NCBI GenBank assembly: GCA_002914805.1
Contig: JXTB01000341.1
Location: 123,562-187,561, forward strand
Direction: 5' to 3'
Length of the DNA stretch: 64,000 nucleotides
DNA from: Parasponia andersonii
Lineage: Eukaryota > Streptophyta > Magnoliopsida > Rosales > Cannabaceae
Of this stretch, positions 12,790 through 25,009 are shown in pieces (within the stretch, counting starts at the first letter, position 1; each line of letters opens with the position of its first letter). A program made the translations under genes and the position numbers. The notes under the pieces are model-generated. The model did no database searches and was not told the origin of the DNA. It saw only the letters and a list, made by a program, of their open reading frames with translations.

Positions 12790-13900
12790 TGTCGGTAATT
12801 TTATGTTGCAACACAATTAGTTTCACAATTATGTTATAACATGCGACTATATATTTGACCTGAATAAATTTTTCAGTATTTTTTATATTTTTTTTATATG
12901 CTTTTGGTCACAATTTGTATAGTTGTCAAACATAAAAATCTGATCATATTAATGCATAGACGGATCATAAATATCTAATCATCTTAATGCATAGATAGAT
13001 TCAATTGAGAAAGAATGGGTAAGTGACTCTTTCCTAAATTGATTTTGAGTATATATCTATATTTTATTAAGGAAATTCCTTTAATTGAATATTTTATGTG
13101 TAATATCTTTTATGGAAGTTTTCTTAACTCATTTGTGCTGATTTTCACTGATTAAAGCTACTGTAATTCGTGTTATTAGCTGTCAAATAAGTTTGAGTAA
13201 CTTATATTTTTATACTAGAAAAGTAATCTGAAAGTTTCCTTTTATGTTACAACATGACTGGGTTGACAGACCATGTTGCAACACGTGGACAGAATCAACA
13301 ACTACTTTCCAGATCCGTTTTCTAAGTTTAGTAACAAACTTGGTTGATCTTGTAAGTCTTCTAATTAATATTAAATACTCTTAATTGTTATTTTGCAAAT
13401 CTTACATATGAAGACATGCTCTCTTCTCTATTTAAAGGCCACTTAAGAGTAGCTTTAAGTAGAGAGACCACTTATTGTATTTTTCAGTTTTAAAAGAAAA
13501 TTTTGTCTTTTAGCCATATTTTAGACTTAGGAGGTGTCCTAGTCGTTTATGTTATAGTGTTTCGGGAGAGGTGCTGATTATCTTCGGGAGAAGATCGACT
13601 TCAAGTACCTGAAGGGATTTTAGAAGAACGAAGTCAACCTAAGACAAGTGGTGCTCGCTAGATACGTTAGTGAAGGAATACATCTATAATACGGCAATCA
13701 AAAGACGAAGTCTTTTTATTATATAAGTCAAATTAGTGTTTGTATTCATTCAAACTTTGCTAATAGTATTTATTATCTGGGCATGGCCCCTTGGACATAG
13801 GTTATCTGGAGATAACTGAACCAAGCAAAAATATCTTGTATTATTTTTACAATTTCCGCATTACCACCTCACATAATTAATTGAAAATTAATTTTATTCA
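12790..13900. repeat. Possible LTR fragment within an intron of the HST-like pseudogene
   Basis: The stretch has the look of a copia-type LTR. A TATTTAAAGGCCACTTAAG promoter-like segment lies near 13430. It is followed by GGCATGGCCCCTTGGACATA and a terminal ATTTCCGCATTA-like end near 13860. No second copy or target duplication was found in the window, so this remains tentative. Confidence 0.35.
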
Positions 13901-14833
13901 GTAATATCTGATAAACAGACCAAATAATAATAAAAATATACATTGTGATTTCAACGGATGTACAAATCTACCTTCGCAAAATTCCATTGATCATAAGAAT
14001 ACTTGTTTCGTTTTAAAACGTGGTTTTCTACCTTCAATTTCTAGTAACTTGTACATGGCGCAATAGTGTTTTCATGTCTTAATTGTAAATGACTAATTCC
14101 AAAGTCATTTAATTTTTGAGAGAGACCAGTACTAGTATATGTATCCAATGAGCCATTATAATAAGACCGAAAACAATAAAATAAAATAACCAAACAATTT
14201 CAAAGATTTAGATAGAGGGCAAGAACAAATTATAGTACCGCAGCAAGCACAAGGGCTGTTGAAACAGAAAATCTCTCGGGTCTAATTGGAGGAACAGAAT
14301 ATATGGTGCCAAGGAAAAGGCCAAGACAATAGAGACAAGTAACGAGTATCTCAGAGTTTGATCCAACAATCAACATGCCAGCCAGTAAATAAAATATCAC
14401 CAATAACCATGCTGATTTGACTAAAAGTTCTCCGGCGGGTATAGGTAAATAAGTTTTATTAACGAAAAAAAAAGGTAAATAAGTTTTGTTCACCCTGAAA
14501 TGAAAAGTCATAAATGTATAATAAGCTAAAATGATTTTGCCTGCAATAATATATAATCTCAAAGAATATACAATTGCCTGCAAATCCTAGATATAAATCA
14601 AAGTACTAATTAATTACCCGGATGGGATAATAAGGCCTCTTTTGACCGTTTGATGAAGACTTTAAACACCTAATTTGGTCACAAAAACCAACAGCTGGCT
14701 GAAACTTTTTGGAGTGATTCGAACGAAAAATGACGTCGTATGAGGATTTGGTTGCGAGCTTATTTGGTGGTATCTTCGTCTTATTAGGATGAGGTATTGT
14801 AGCTGATAATCGAAGTGAAAAGGAAGAGACCAA

Positions 14834-15970
14834 GCCCTACATTATGAGAACTTAAACACATAGAAATTAAAGAAGAAATTCAAAACTCGAGAGAGCATTC
14901 AAATCAATAATATACTTCTAAGACCACGAAACGGGTAGATTTATATACACGTATAAAGGCAATCTATAACATTATCTTATTATTCATGAGAAAATATATA
15001 TATATATATATATATATTATTGGGTGCATGCATATACACATATAAAGGCAATTTATATATATATACATATATATATATATATTATTGTATAAAAGGGTGA
15101 GGAATTTCTTTTAAAAAAAACGACAATTGCAAAAAAAAAAAAAAAAAAAAAAAACCGTACCATGAAGAATTATTTTTTTGCAATTTTAAGTATGATTTTT
15201 AGTTTGTATAAAATTATACATCTACGTTCCAAATCTCTATAAATTCGTACTTTCTGTGCGTAAATTGAATAATTTATGCTAATTATTGTAAGTTATTTAC
15301 ATTATATTTTTTGTATTAATCAAGAGTAATAAGATATTCGCATTTTAGATTCTATATTTAATGAGAATTTTGTTAGTAAATTCACACGCAGAAGATACTA
15401 ATTTGTAAAAATTTAAAATATATATAATTTTGCATAAATCAAAAGATATAGTTAAATTTATAGAAAAATTTTACTTTAGAATTTTTTTTAGAATTTTTTT
15501 TATTTTGTTTTACAGATAACCATAAAAAAAATTAAAAAGAAAATTTATTATAATAAATAATTTGCTACAATTTGAGTAATATAATTAGAAAGTATTTCTA
15601 AAGTGTAAAATACTTTAAAGCACCAAAAAAAAAAAAAAAAAAAAAAGTGAAAAGGACAGGAATTACTAAGGGAGGCCCACCAACCAGACAATTTTTCATC
15701 CTTGTATTCCACAATTGGGGCTCAATTATCAGTAACACATGGTCTTCATCTTTCATGGCATCCAATACGTCGCAAGTCAGTCCTTAAAACATTTTTCAAG
15801 GCAATTGGGTCGTTGCATCATCAAGTCAAATGGTAGCAATTAATCAGTCTATTCTTCAGCGGATTTATTTAAGTTGACCAACTCCAGCGGCATAATTTTA
15901 AACTCTTTGGGAAAATTTACAAAATATATCGAAGATATTTTTCTTTTATTTGATGAAAAGATTGGAAAAT
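14834..15970. other. Intergenic, AT-rich with (TA)n microsatellites
   Basis: No gene is seen. (TA)n runs lie at about 14994-15018 and 15055-15082, poly-A runs at about 15130-15153 and 15624-15645. The part next to 14834 would be upstream DNA of the pseudogene's first exon. Confidence 0.6.
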
Positions 15971-18130
15971 CTAATTAATAATGACAAAATCTGCCAAGAC
16001 TACGTCCGAAATACAACTCGGATAGTCATCCAACCAAATTTGATCTTCCGAACATATAAAAGAAAATTTTGAAAAGGAATGAGCACCCAAATTCCCAAGC
16101 CTAGAAAAATAACAATACTTACAACTTCCAAGAGAGCTAAGAAGATTTTTGTTGTCTAGTAATAATAGACTCTTCATAACAGAAACGGAGTTAGAAAAAA
16201 TAATTTTAATAACATTTGAGACATCACATTCAACTATTTTGATCTAGAGACCATATATAATAGCAAACCTTAAGCCCTCTCAGAAAGCTAGAAGTTCAGC
16301 ACAACCCGGAACCTGACTTCTATGATCACGCACAAAAATTCCAACTCTTATTTTATTCAGCTCCACACCGAAAGTTGCATCAGTATTCAATTTTAAGAGG
16401 CCTGCCTCAGAAGCCTTCCATCTTGAATCCATAACCTCCCTAGGAGTAGGAGGGATAGTTTCAATTTTATGGCACTCCTGAAATTCAAAAGGAAATTCCA
16501 TGCTTCTTATAAAATTATTGTGTTGGACTTGAAACTATTTTTGAAGACGAATTTGTTTCTAGCATACCAAATATTCCAGACCACCATAAAGAAAATGAGG
16601 TAGCTCATCTCTAGTGACATGCTTGACCACAAAAAGTAAAAAATTAGGCAAAAGAGAACCTACGAACTTGGAGAGCACATGCCAAAAACACCAAGCAGAC
16701 CAAATTTCAACCATCCTATTACAACCCTAAAAAGCATAGAAACCATCTTCATTCTCTTTTTTTTACACCGAGGGCATAAAGTATCAATGTCAATATGGCG
16801 ATTTTTCAGAGCTGCACGAGTAGGAAGAATGTTGTAGAAAAGCCTCCAAATAAAAATTTTAACCTTCAGTGGAATTTTGAGATTCCAAAGACATTTCTAC
16901 CAGGTTAAGTCAGTTGGAGGACTGCGAGAACTTGTTTTCACTATAGAAGCCATAGCCAACTTATATCCAGATTTGACAGAGTAGATTCCATTACTATTAT
17001 AATGCCAGAGGAGTTTTTCTTCCATAATTGATTCACTTAAAGGAATACTTTCAATGCAATGATTGTCAATAGGATAAAAAAATTTGATTTATGATATCCA
17101 GGTTCCATTTTCGATTATAAATTAAATCTACCACAAGACACCTATCAGAAATATCACATGCAGGAGTAATGGGCTTGAAAGTAAAGGGTCTCGGCAACCA
17201 AGGGTCACTAAATACTCTTTTCTTTAACCCATCTCCAATGCACTAACGAATACCTTTCTTAAGTAGGTTAATTCCCAAAACAATACTCCGCCAAGCATAA
17301 GAAGCAGCAGTTCCAACTTTTGCAGAGAAGAAATCAGAGTTTGGGAAATATTTACCTTTATAAACTCGAGCCATCAAGGAATTCGGGTCGTGAATTAGAT
17401 GCTATCCCCATTTTTCCACCAATGATTGATTGAAAAACGTGGGAGTCCCGAAACCCCAAACCTCCTTCCGATTTTGGTTTACAAAGTTTCTCCCATCTCA
17501 TCTAGTGAATCTTTTTTTCCTTTTCTCTACCACCCCATCAAAACTTTGTGATAAGAGATTTTAGATCATTATACAGAGTAGTAGGAAGTTTAAATATGCT
17601 TATAGTGTAAGTTGGAATAGAATTGAGCCATAATCTTGATGAGGACCTTTTTGCCACCAATAGAAAAGATGAGTTGAAGCTTACTTCATAACTGTACCTT
17701 TATCTAGTTAAAAGTAGACATTTTATTCCGACCAATTAGAGTTGGTAAACCCAAGTATTTTTCATGAGAATTGCTAGCCTCTAGTCCCAAGCACAATCTG
17801 ATTTCTTCTTCCAAGACAGCCCCAACATTAGGACTATGTGTTATTTCCGATTTTGAGAAATTAACAGTTTGACCAGACGCTCTCTTATACTCAAGTAGGA
17901 TGGTCGTAACAGTCTCCTAGTCTTGCCTTTTTGCTTGACAAAAAAATAAGCTATGATTTGCAAATAACAAATGGCTCACCTTAGGACAACGACGAGAGCA
18001 GGCAATTCATTCCGTGTTACCATTCGCACAAGCCTTCTTAATTAAAGATGAGAAACCTTCAGCACAAAGCATGAAGAGATACAACGAAAAGGCAAAAGGG
18101 GGCATCCTTGTCTCAAGCCTTCTTCGATAT
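15971..18130 (-). pseudogene. LINE (L1-type) remnant: reverse transcriptase to RNase H
   Basis: Reading the minus strand from 18130, the order is that of a plant L1 ORF2 C-terminal half. A GLRQGCPL motif near 18110 is followed by a HLLFANHSLFF segment near 17955 and YKRASGQTVNFSKSEI. Then come KYLGLPTLIGRNK, a KPKSEGGLGFRDSHVF segment near 17470, and an RNase H domain at 16501-16280 (LLKLNTDATFG, FVRDHRSQVPG). Numerous stops and frameshifts break it, and the 5' half (endonuclease, RT N-terminus) is missing, as in 5'-truncated LINE copies. The RT active site is FANH instead of FADD, so the copy is dead independently of its stops. No clear poly-A tail or target duplication was identified. Confidence 0.8.
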
Positions 18131-19032
18131 TTTGACTAAACTATACGTTCTATTTTGAACGTTGTGTTTCTATAAAACCTAAAGAGGAAAAAAAAAAAAT
18201 CCTTCTATGTTTGAATAAATAAATTGCGTTGCTTAATGACATAAACTAATAGGGATTTAGTGTCCACGATAAAATTCTATACATAAGACTTACATGTGTA
18301 GTGCTAAGTAGTTGTCTCTAAGTAATATTCCTCAAAAAATTATTATATTATATATGTTAACTATAGAGCAATCTGGATGTGGATGTTATAATGGTTCAAG
18401 GATTTTGGGCAAAAATGAGGAGAGTTATTAACTAGATAAAAAGAAAACTTATTATTCATGAATCCGAAAGTATTATAATATCTTTTCAGTTGAAAAGAAA
18501 ATAAAAATAAAAAACGAGTCCAATAAATTAAAAACACTTCCTTAGATAAAACTATGACCCATGTTACAAACAACATCTTAAATACCGTCACCTCTACGCC
18601 TATAATGTATTATCTTTTGAAATGGCAAGGAGGAGCCATATTACATATAAAAGTCGGAACGAGACTGCCGGTCAAATTCAATCATGAAACTAAATTTTTT
18701 TGAAAACGAAGTTGATCAAATGGAAGTTTGAGATTTTTAATTAAATTTAATACATCACGACTAGCTACAAATAGCCCCATTTTTCGGTTTGTTTTTGTTT
18801 TTCGTTTTTTGTTTTTTGTTTATTTTTTCTTTTACAATTGAAAAGTAAAAGTGTGCCATTGAGAGTAAGGTTGGACAATCATTCGTCTTTTATACAAAGT
18901 AATTGTAATTAAAAGTTATAACTGCCTCAGTATCACAATTATTCATTTCGAAAGGGATCCACAAGATACGGAAAATTATTATGGACCTTATTATTTTCAG
19001 CCATGAAATAAAATCGTGACACATTATAAACC
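18131..19032. other. Intergenic, AT-rich
   Basis: No gene or recognisable element is seen. An imperfect T/G-rich run at about 18790-18835 (TTTTTGTTTTTCG units) is simple sequence. Confidence 0.5.
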
Positions 19033-19203
19033 ACAGCTTACATAGTGTCACCTTAACATCTATAGCGTCTAATAGTATCTTAGTGATGGAAATAGCAAGA
19101 ATGTGTAAGAAATAATAACAGCTTACATAGTGTCATCTTCAACATCTATAGCGTATAATAGTATCTTAGTGATGGAAATAGCAAAAATGTGTAAGAAATA
19201 ATA
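19033..19203. repeat. 85-bp tandem duplication at the left border of the copia element
   Basis: The unit begins ACAGCTTACATAG at 19033 and again at 19118, and ends in TGTAAGAAATAATA, the first bases of the LTR. Flank and LTR start were thus duplicated together, after the insertion. Confidence 0.75.
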
Positions 19204-20007
19204 ATAACATGCAAGCGTATGTAATATATAAGGTTACAACCGTTTATAACAAAATATTTCAAAGATAATGTTACCAAAATTATTATGTTTCAATCTTAAG
19301 TAGAATTTCAACAGCATTTCAAAATAAGTATTCTTACAAAACAAAATATTGTTAATAATCGAGACCTGTATTCCACACAAAGTTCTTAAAACTAATTCGC
19401 TTCCTTTGGTAGAATACTTGAGGAATTGCAAGCGCCAGTTTTCCAAGATACAACGATAAGAGTAGCAAGTGAAGTACCAGTACCTCTACTCTTCGAAATG
19501 GATCGTTATGAACTCCAAAGCACTAAGAATTCTAGCTATGAATTTCCTAGACACTCGAATAATTATAACTAGAGACTAAAAACTCTAGGCAGAAGAAAGG
19601 AAGAACTAGAGAGAAAAGGAGGCTCTCGATTTTTAGATAAATGAAATGAGAAAGAGTGGGCCCCCTTTTATAGTTTCTAAGGGAAGACTTGTTAAAAAAA
19701 CCAGAAAGATTATCCATTAAACTCAAAGCGTTTTTCAGCCTGTAGCATGGTTGTTACTAACATTTTTTAACCATTAATATGGTTGTTACACATGTCAGCT
19801 TCAACCAAAATGCTAAAAAATGTTAACAAAATGGTAAAAAAAGAAAGAAAAATTATACTAGGCCACAACAAAAAGTTGAGCTTATTATGGTTCAAGTTTT
19901 ATCCCGGCATTCGTATCCGCAACTTCAGACATACAAAAGCCCATACAAATTTAGGCCCAAGTCCGAAGACTTGCACTCATGCTGCTCGCACCGAATAGAG
20001 CATCTAT

Positions 20008-22239
20008 TATAAAAACCTATATTCTTATATACATTTTTTTAACAAGTAGGGCCCACATATTTTGAAAAACTTATATATCTCATTCTCCTTTCCCTCTCCT
20101 TCATTCCCTCGTACCCGACCAAAATGAAAAAAAAAATAATTATATATACATATATATCTTTTTCTCTCCCTTTCCCTCGATGTTTCCTTCTTCTTCACTA
20201 TGCTCAACACACAGCATCCATGACTTTGTCCCCGACCATCATCTTCTAGCCATCTACAACCACCGCCACCATCCAGAATTAGACTGCCATCTCGGAACGA
20301 GCTGCCCGTCGGAGTTTCATTGCCTGCAACCACGAGAATCGCCGTTGTTGGAGGAAAACGACTGCAGGAAGATTTGGCCACCGACGAAGATTCTGGCCAC
20401 CTCATGCCACAAACTACTTGCATCAGATTCCTCTCGACGGGAGAAACACCATGGTATATATATCTTAACTCAATATTGTCCGGATTGAATTTTGCCATTT
20501 TTGTAAATTTTGTGATATTTTAGTTTTATATTTAAATTTTACAAATCTAACTATTAGATCATAAAATAAACTTCATATTTGAAATGTACTCATAAAAACA
20601 AAAATTCTGATACATATATTGCTTATATTTGGTAACAGGCAAGAAAAGCTAAATCTAACTGCTTAGATTGTCTTGTTTTGTGTACTGTAGGTCCGGGTTC
20701 GACCCAAGCCCAAATCGGTCAAACTATATATTTAATCTAGCATTTTTGAATGCTCTGAATTCAGTGGTGAAGTCCGTTTCATGATCTGAAACTCCGATTG
20801 AAAATCGAGTTTTCAAACCTATCGATCAGAGTATCAAAAATAATGTCTGACCTTCCAAACGATACCCAAACGACGCCAAACTTTCTCCATAACTCCGTAG
20901 CACTATTTGGACACTCAATTGAGGTAGAGGTTCAATTACCTAGTTTTATACATGATTTAATTTAAAATTTTCATCATGACTATTTTGTGAAAAATCATGA
21001 ATTAAATAATATTTTAATGAACTGTTGGAAAATCTTGGATTATTCTGGAATTAGACTGTAAGATTTCTCTACATGTTTATAAAATCGTGATCATGGGTGA
21101 TTTAACAGATTTCCTACCCAAGCTACAGTAAATACTGGAATGATATCAAGTGGAGTTTTGATGCATTGTTTGATTATGTTCTGTATGGTTATTACATATA
21201 TCTTGTTACATATTGTACATACAATAAGATCACACATAAGATACATCTTAGGCATCGTGGTATTGTAGTAGGTGGACTAGTTCACCCGCTTTAGGTGAGA
21301 TCTCGTAAACCTATACAGGATTTTTCTGATTACTCTCATTCGGTATGTGTAGGCATTCAATTGCTCCTCCGGTTCGGTAGGCTAGACACATGGGTGCCCC
21401 TACAGTTTTCTAGAAAAGTTATCAGGCAAAGAGTACTTAGCACACGTAGTACGAGTTACTCTAGTTTGTGATGAGAGGGTGTGAGCTCATAGGATGAGTT
21501 GATTTATGATATGTACAAATGTATATTTCTAGTTTTGGTTTTGAATATGTGACTATTCTGATACCAATTGTTTTATAAACTTGGTTTATAAATAGATTTT
21601 AGAAAAGATATTAACCATGCAGGTTTTAAAAAAAATTGCAATAATTCAAAAAGGTAATTGAATTTCTACTCAGCATTCAAGTTTCACTCCCTACTTCCTA
21701 TTCTTTTCAGGTGTCGATTTATTTTGTGGTAATTATTCTAGTGGCTTGACAAACATGGTTGGCATATGCTTGTAGTTCCAATCCTCTTCACTGGTTGGTT
21801 TATACTCTATATTAATTCTCCTTTTCTAAGCCAAATTTATTTAGCTAATATTAATATTTACGGAGTAGATGTATAAGGATGATTTTGCTATTAAATCGAC
21901 TACTTAGAAAATCAAATGATTTTATGTAAAATTATTTGAACATTGGGCCTAGGGTTTTAAATTGAACTCTTTCATTAAACTTCATGAATTAATACAAGTT
22001 TCCAAACTAGTTAATTGAGATTTTTTCTAAACTTAAAAAGAAGAATTTCTTGGAAATTTAAAACTGGTAGTTAATATTATGATTATGAAATTTGTCTAAT
22101 CTTGTAATTTACTTACTTTTAAGGACTTAAACTTAAATTTCAAGTACTTAAATTTTTGTGAAATTTTAAATACTACTGTTTATCATTATTTTCACTTAAA
22201 ATTACTAAAAGTCACAGCCATAGATTTTCAGTCGTGACA
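20008..22239. mobile_element. Solo LTR (2,232 bp) inside the copia 3' LTR
   Basis: It is flanked by a perfect 5-bp target duplication TCTAT (20003-20007 and 22240-22244). The right end is CAGTCGTGACA; the left end TATAAAAACC has lost the canonical TG. It is related to the solo LTR at 7534-10175. The uninterrupted sister LTR at 28205-29410 gives the empty site. No coding sequence is present; apparent reading frames in its CT-rich part (20100-20500) are not supported as genes. Confidence 0.85.
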
Positions 22240-22362
22240 TCTATAGTAGTTATTCTTACTACTATCACAAAATATTATTTTCACTTAAAATTACTAAAAG
22301 TCACAGCCATAGATTTTCAGTCGTGACATCTATAGTAGTTATTCTTACTACTATCACAAAAT
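22185..22362. repeat. 89-bp perfect-looking tandem duplication over the solo LTR's right border
   Basis: The unit starting ATTATTTTCACTTAAAATT occurs at 22185 and 22274. Each contains the last ~55 bases of the solo LTR and ~34 bases of the host LTR, so the duplication followed the insertion. The two units look identical, which indicates a recent event. Confidence 0.85.
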
Positions 22363-22674
22363 ATAGGTCTTTATATACCACTTGCACCATGCATTTCCCA
22401 CCTATGTGGGATTCTAACATTTTTCTTTCATTTTTCTATTTCAATAGTGCACTTTTGAGCAACAATTTCTCATTCGTCCATATACCATTTTAAGTGTGTG
22501 AATATAAAAAATTGATGTTCTTATAGAGAAGAACAAAAATTCACCAAGACCTTTCATCAAAAAGATGTGGATCTCACTCAATTTTCAGCTTCAAAATGGT
22601 TCATGAAAATATGTTCTAATACACACAATTGGACTTTATAATATACATGGGCTTCCAAGCCGAAAACTAGCCCA

Positions 22675-22700
22675 ATATATATATATATATATATATATTA
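22675..22700. repeat. (AT)n microsatellite near the end of the copia 3' LTR
   Basis: About 13 AT units. The corresponding part of the right LTR (ATTTATCAATATATATC) lacks the expansion. Confidence 0.8.
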
Positions 22701-23219
22701 ATATATATTAACCCATTTTTGAACCTTCCCTCATGAGAGTATATTTAATTTACTGACTGATCAGTAGACACGATGTCTTTGAACTATTCTATCATTCATG
22801 TAAATGATAATATACTTCACACATAAATTTTTCTTAACAAATCCAATTCTCGCGGTTATGTTCGTTTTGGGCTTGAACATCTTTGTTTGGTTCTGTAAGA
22901 GTTTCTATAGAATTAAGCCCTCATAATTCCCCTTTGAAGCGGCCCTACTTCTCTCTCACATAGGTGATTTCTTAGCTAAGAGTAACCCGCGCTACTTTGC
23001 TCGGTTTCCTGATGCATAAGAATCATTAAAAGCCTTTTTTTTATCCTATTCCTTACGAGAATCATTACTTTTCATCACAGGAATGGACCGAGGGTAATAG
23101 CCTCACAAGAGGATAATCTCACAGTGATCCAACAAAATCTTTATAATTAGGTTGTCCCTTTGAACCTAGATCTTAGGATCTCCAGTCAACTAGATTAAGT
23201 TTCCACTGTATAGACTTTT

Positions 23220-23730
23220 ACTTCATGGGCTTTAGTCTTATTTATCTCAATGATTTGTCAACTAACTCTCTGTTTAACATTTTAGTTAGCAAATCTGTTA
23301 AGTTATTCTTCGACTTCACATAATCTACAAAAATATCTCCTGTTAAGAGTAGTTATCTAATGGTATTATGTCTACGACGTATATGTCTAGATTTACCATT
23401 ATATACGTTACTCTGTGTCCTTCCAATAGCCAATTGATTGTCACGATGTATAGATATTAGCGGCACAGGCTTAGGCCAATCTGGAATATCTTCTAAGAAA
23501 TGGCATAGCCGTTCAATCTCTTCTCCACATTTATCTAGAGCTATAAACTCAGATTCCATCGTGGATCAGGCTATAATCATTTATTTTAAAGATTTCCATG
23601 ATACAACTGCTCTAACTAGTGTGAACACATACCCACTAGTAGACTTTGAGTCTTTTATATCAGATATCCAATTTGTATCGTTGTATCCTTCTAAAACTGT
23701 AGGATATTTATTATAGTGTAGTCCGTAGTT
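23220..23730 (-). pseudogene. Ty1/copia RNase H domain remnant
   Basis: The minus strand encodes [20 protein letters not shown], then ESEFIALDKCGEE, WPKPVPLISIH and KSRHIRRRHNTIR, followed after a stop by FVDYVKSKNNLTDLLTK. This is the order of the RNase H and C-terminal part of copia pol. Several stops, including one right after HNTIR, inactivate it. Confidence 0.85.
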
Positions 23731-23772
23731 GTGAGTATATCATAAGTATCTAAATACATTCATAACTCCTTT

Positions 23773-24760
23773 CTAATGCTCAACACTTGGATTACTCATA
23801 TATCTACTCAATCTACTGGCTGTGTAGGTTATATCTGGATTTATGTAACTCATCAAGTACATCAGACTACCAATCACTCTTGAGTATTCTACTTGAGAAA
23901 CATTCACACCTTTATTCTTATAAAGGTGTTGACTCATATCTATCAGTGTTCTGTACACTCTAGAATCATCTTTGTTGAATTTCTCCAAAATTTTGTCCAC
24001 ATAGTATGACTGATGGAGTATAAATCTATCAGACGTCCTTGTAATTTTAATTTCCAAATTATATCAGCTAGCCCTATATTTTTTCTGTCAAATTTAAAGT
24101 TCAATATATTCTTAGAAGATTTGACCATCTTAACACTATTACCAATAATGAGCATGTCATCAACATAAAGACATAAAATGACTTAGCCATTTTCAATGTT
24201 TTTGATATATACATATTTGTCATACTCATTAAAACTGTTAGCAAGCATTACTCTATCAAACTTTTCATGCCATTGCTTTGATGCTTACATCAAGCCATAT
24301 AGAGACTTGACCAATTTACAGTCTTTTTTTTTCTTGTCCAAGAGCAACAAAAGCTTTAGATTGTTACATATAGATTTCTTCGTCTAAATCTCCATTAAGA
24401 AAGACAATTTTTACACCCAATTGGTGTACATCAAGATTCCGCATATTAGTAATCATACGTATCATTCTTATGGAATTTATTCTCATCATAGGGGCCTTCT
24501 TTGTACCTATAATCTTTGATAACCAATCTAGCCTTATATTTGTCAATTGTTCCATCTACTTTTATTTTCCTTTTGAAAATCCACTTCAAACCAAGTGACT
24601 CGCATCCTGGAGGAAGATCCACTAGTTCCCAAGTATAGTTTTGCAAGATAGGATCAATTTTTCCGCAAAGGTTCCTCAACAGTGCTCATAGATTCTTGGA
24701 AGCCTTGAGGTTCACTTTCTAACATGTAAACTAAAAAATCCGGACCAAAAGATTTTTCAG
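23773..24760 (-). pseudogene. Ty1/copia reverse transcriptase remnant
   Basis: Recognisable pieces in order on the minus strand are WELVDLPPGCES, KWIFKRKIKVDG, YKARLVIKDY, then HQLGVKIVFLNGDLDEEIYM, a YGLM..KQWHEKF-like stretch, LYVDDMLIIGN near 24160 (active-site YVDD kept) and QVEYSRVIGSLMYL with PDITYTASRLSRYM. At least three frame changes and several stops separate them. This is the standard copia RT, adjoining RNase H downstream. Confidence 0.85.
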
Positions 24761-25009
24761 CTCTTGCTCTTATACTGCATTTAGGCTCATCTTCAATGAC
24801 TTATTCTTGGTCTTAACTATCCTTAGTGATAGCCTCATAAGTTTGTTTAGATGTACTAGGTACTTCCTTGGATTTATACAAAAATTTAAAGAATGATGCA
24901 TTTCTCGATTCCATTATTGTGTTCTTATGTATGTTTGAGATTTGTGACTTGTATCAAGAAACTAATAAGCACTACTATTATGTGCATAACTAATAAAAAT
25001 ACAATCTAA

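Larger units (their letters stand above)
5780..14833 (-). pseudogene. Homogentisate solanesyltransferase-like (UbiA) prenyltransferase pseudogene
   Basis: Family members are plastid inner-envelope enzymes that prenylate homogentisate for plastoquinone; relatives serve specialised metabolism. Exons read on the minus strand are: 14833-14618 (72 codons, Ser/Lys/Asn-rich transit peptide); 14494-14239 (YLPIPAGELLVKSAW, then LGLFLGTIYSVPPIR); 12654-12581 (VRGVLLNIGVYYAGRAG); 10222-10176 continued at 7533-7484 (VIAITKDLTDVES, the second Asp-rich motif); 6604-6515 (FQIVTFAAKFG, then GLLLVNYIGAIL); 6107-6045 (VFNRNLMVPIHAI); and 5900 to about 5780 (AWLLEQANYS). Most splice borders are GT/AG. The damage is extensive. 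The exons that should carry NQxxDxxxD between 14618 and 14494 are absent. A 30-bp in-frame duplication repeats VNKTYLP. A 2.6-kb solo LTR sits inside the fourth exon. A deletion shifts the frame in the fifth, and the C-terminus is degenerate. HST is a better match than homogentisate phytyltransferase, but the paralogue class is an inference. Confidence 0.8.
19190..22733 (-). repeat. 3' LTR of the copia element, split by a solo LTR
   Basis: The LTR is present as 19190-20007 and 22240-22733. The two parts are colinear with the uninterrupted 5' LTR at 28205-29410: CATCTATTATA in the first part and TCTATAGTAGTTATTC in the second join at the point matching GTATTTATAGTAGTTATTC near 29020. Confidence 0.8.

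Noticed and set aside
20025-20498. Overlapping frames of 60-157 codons on both strands
   Set aside because: They lie in the CT-rich part of a solo LTR, are low in complexity and show no family signature.
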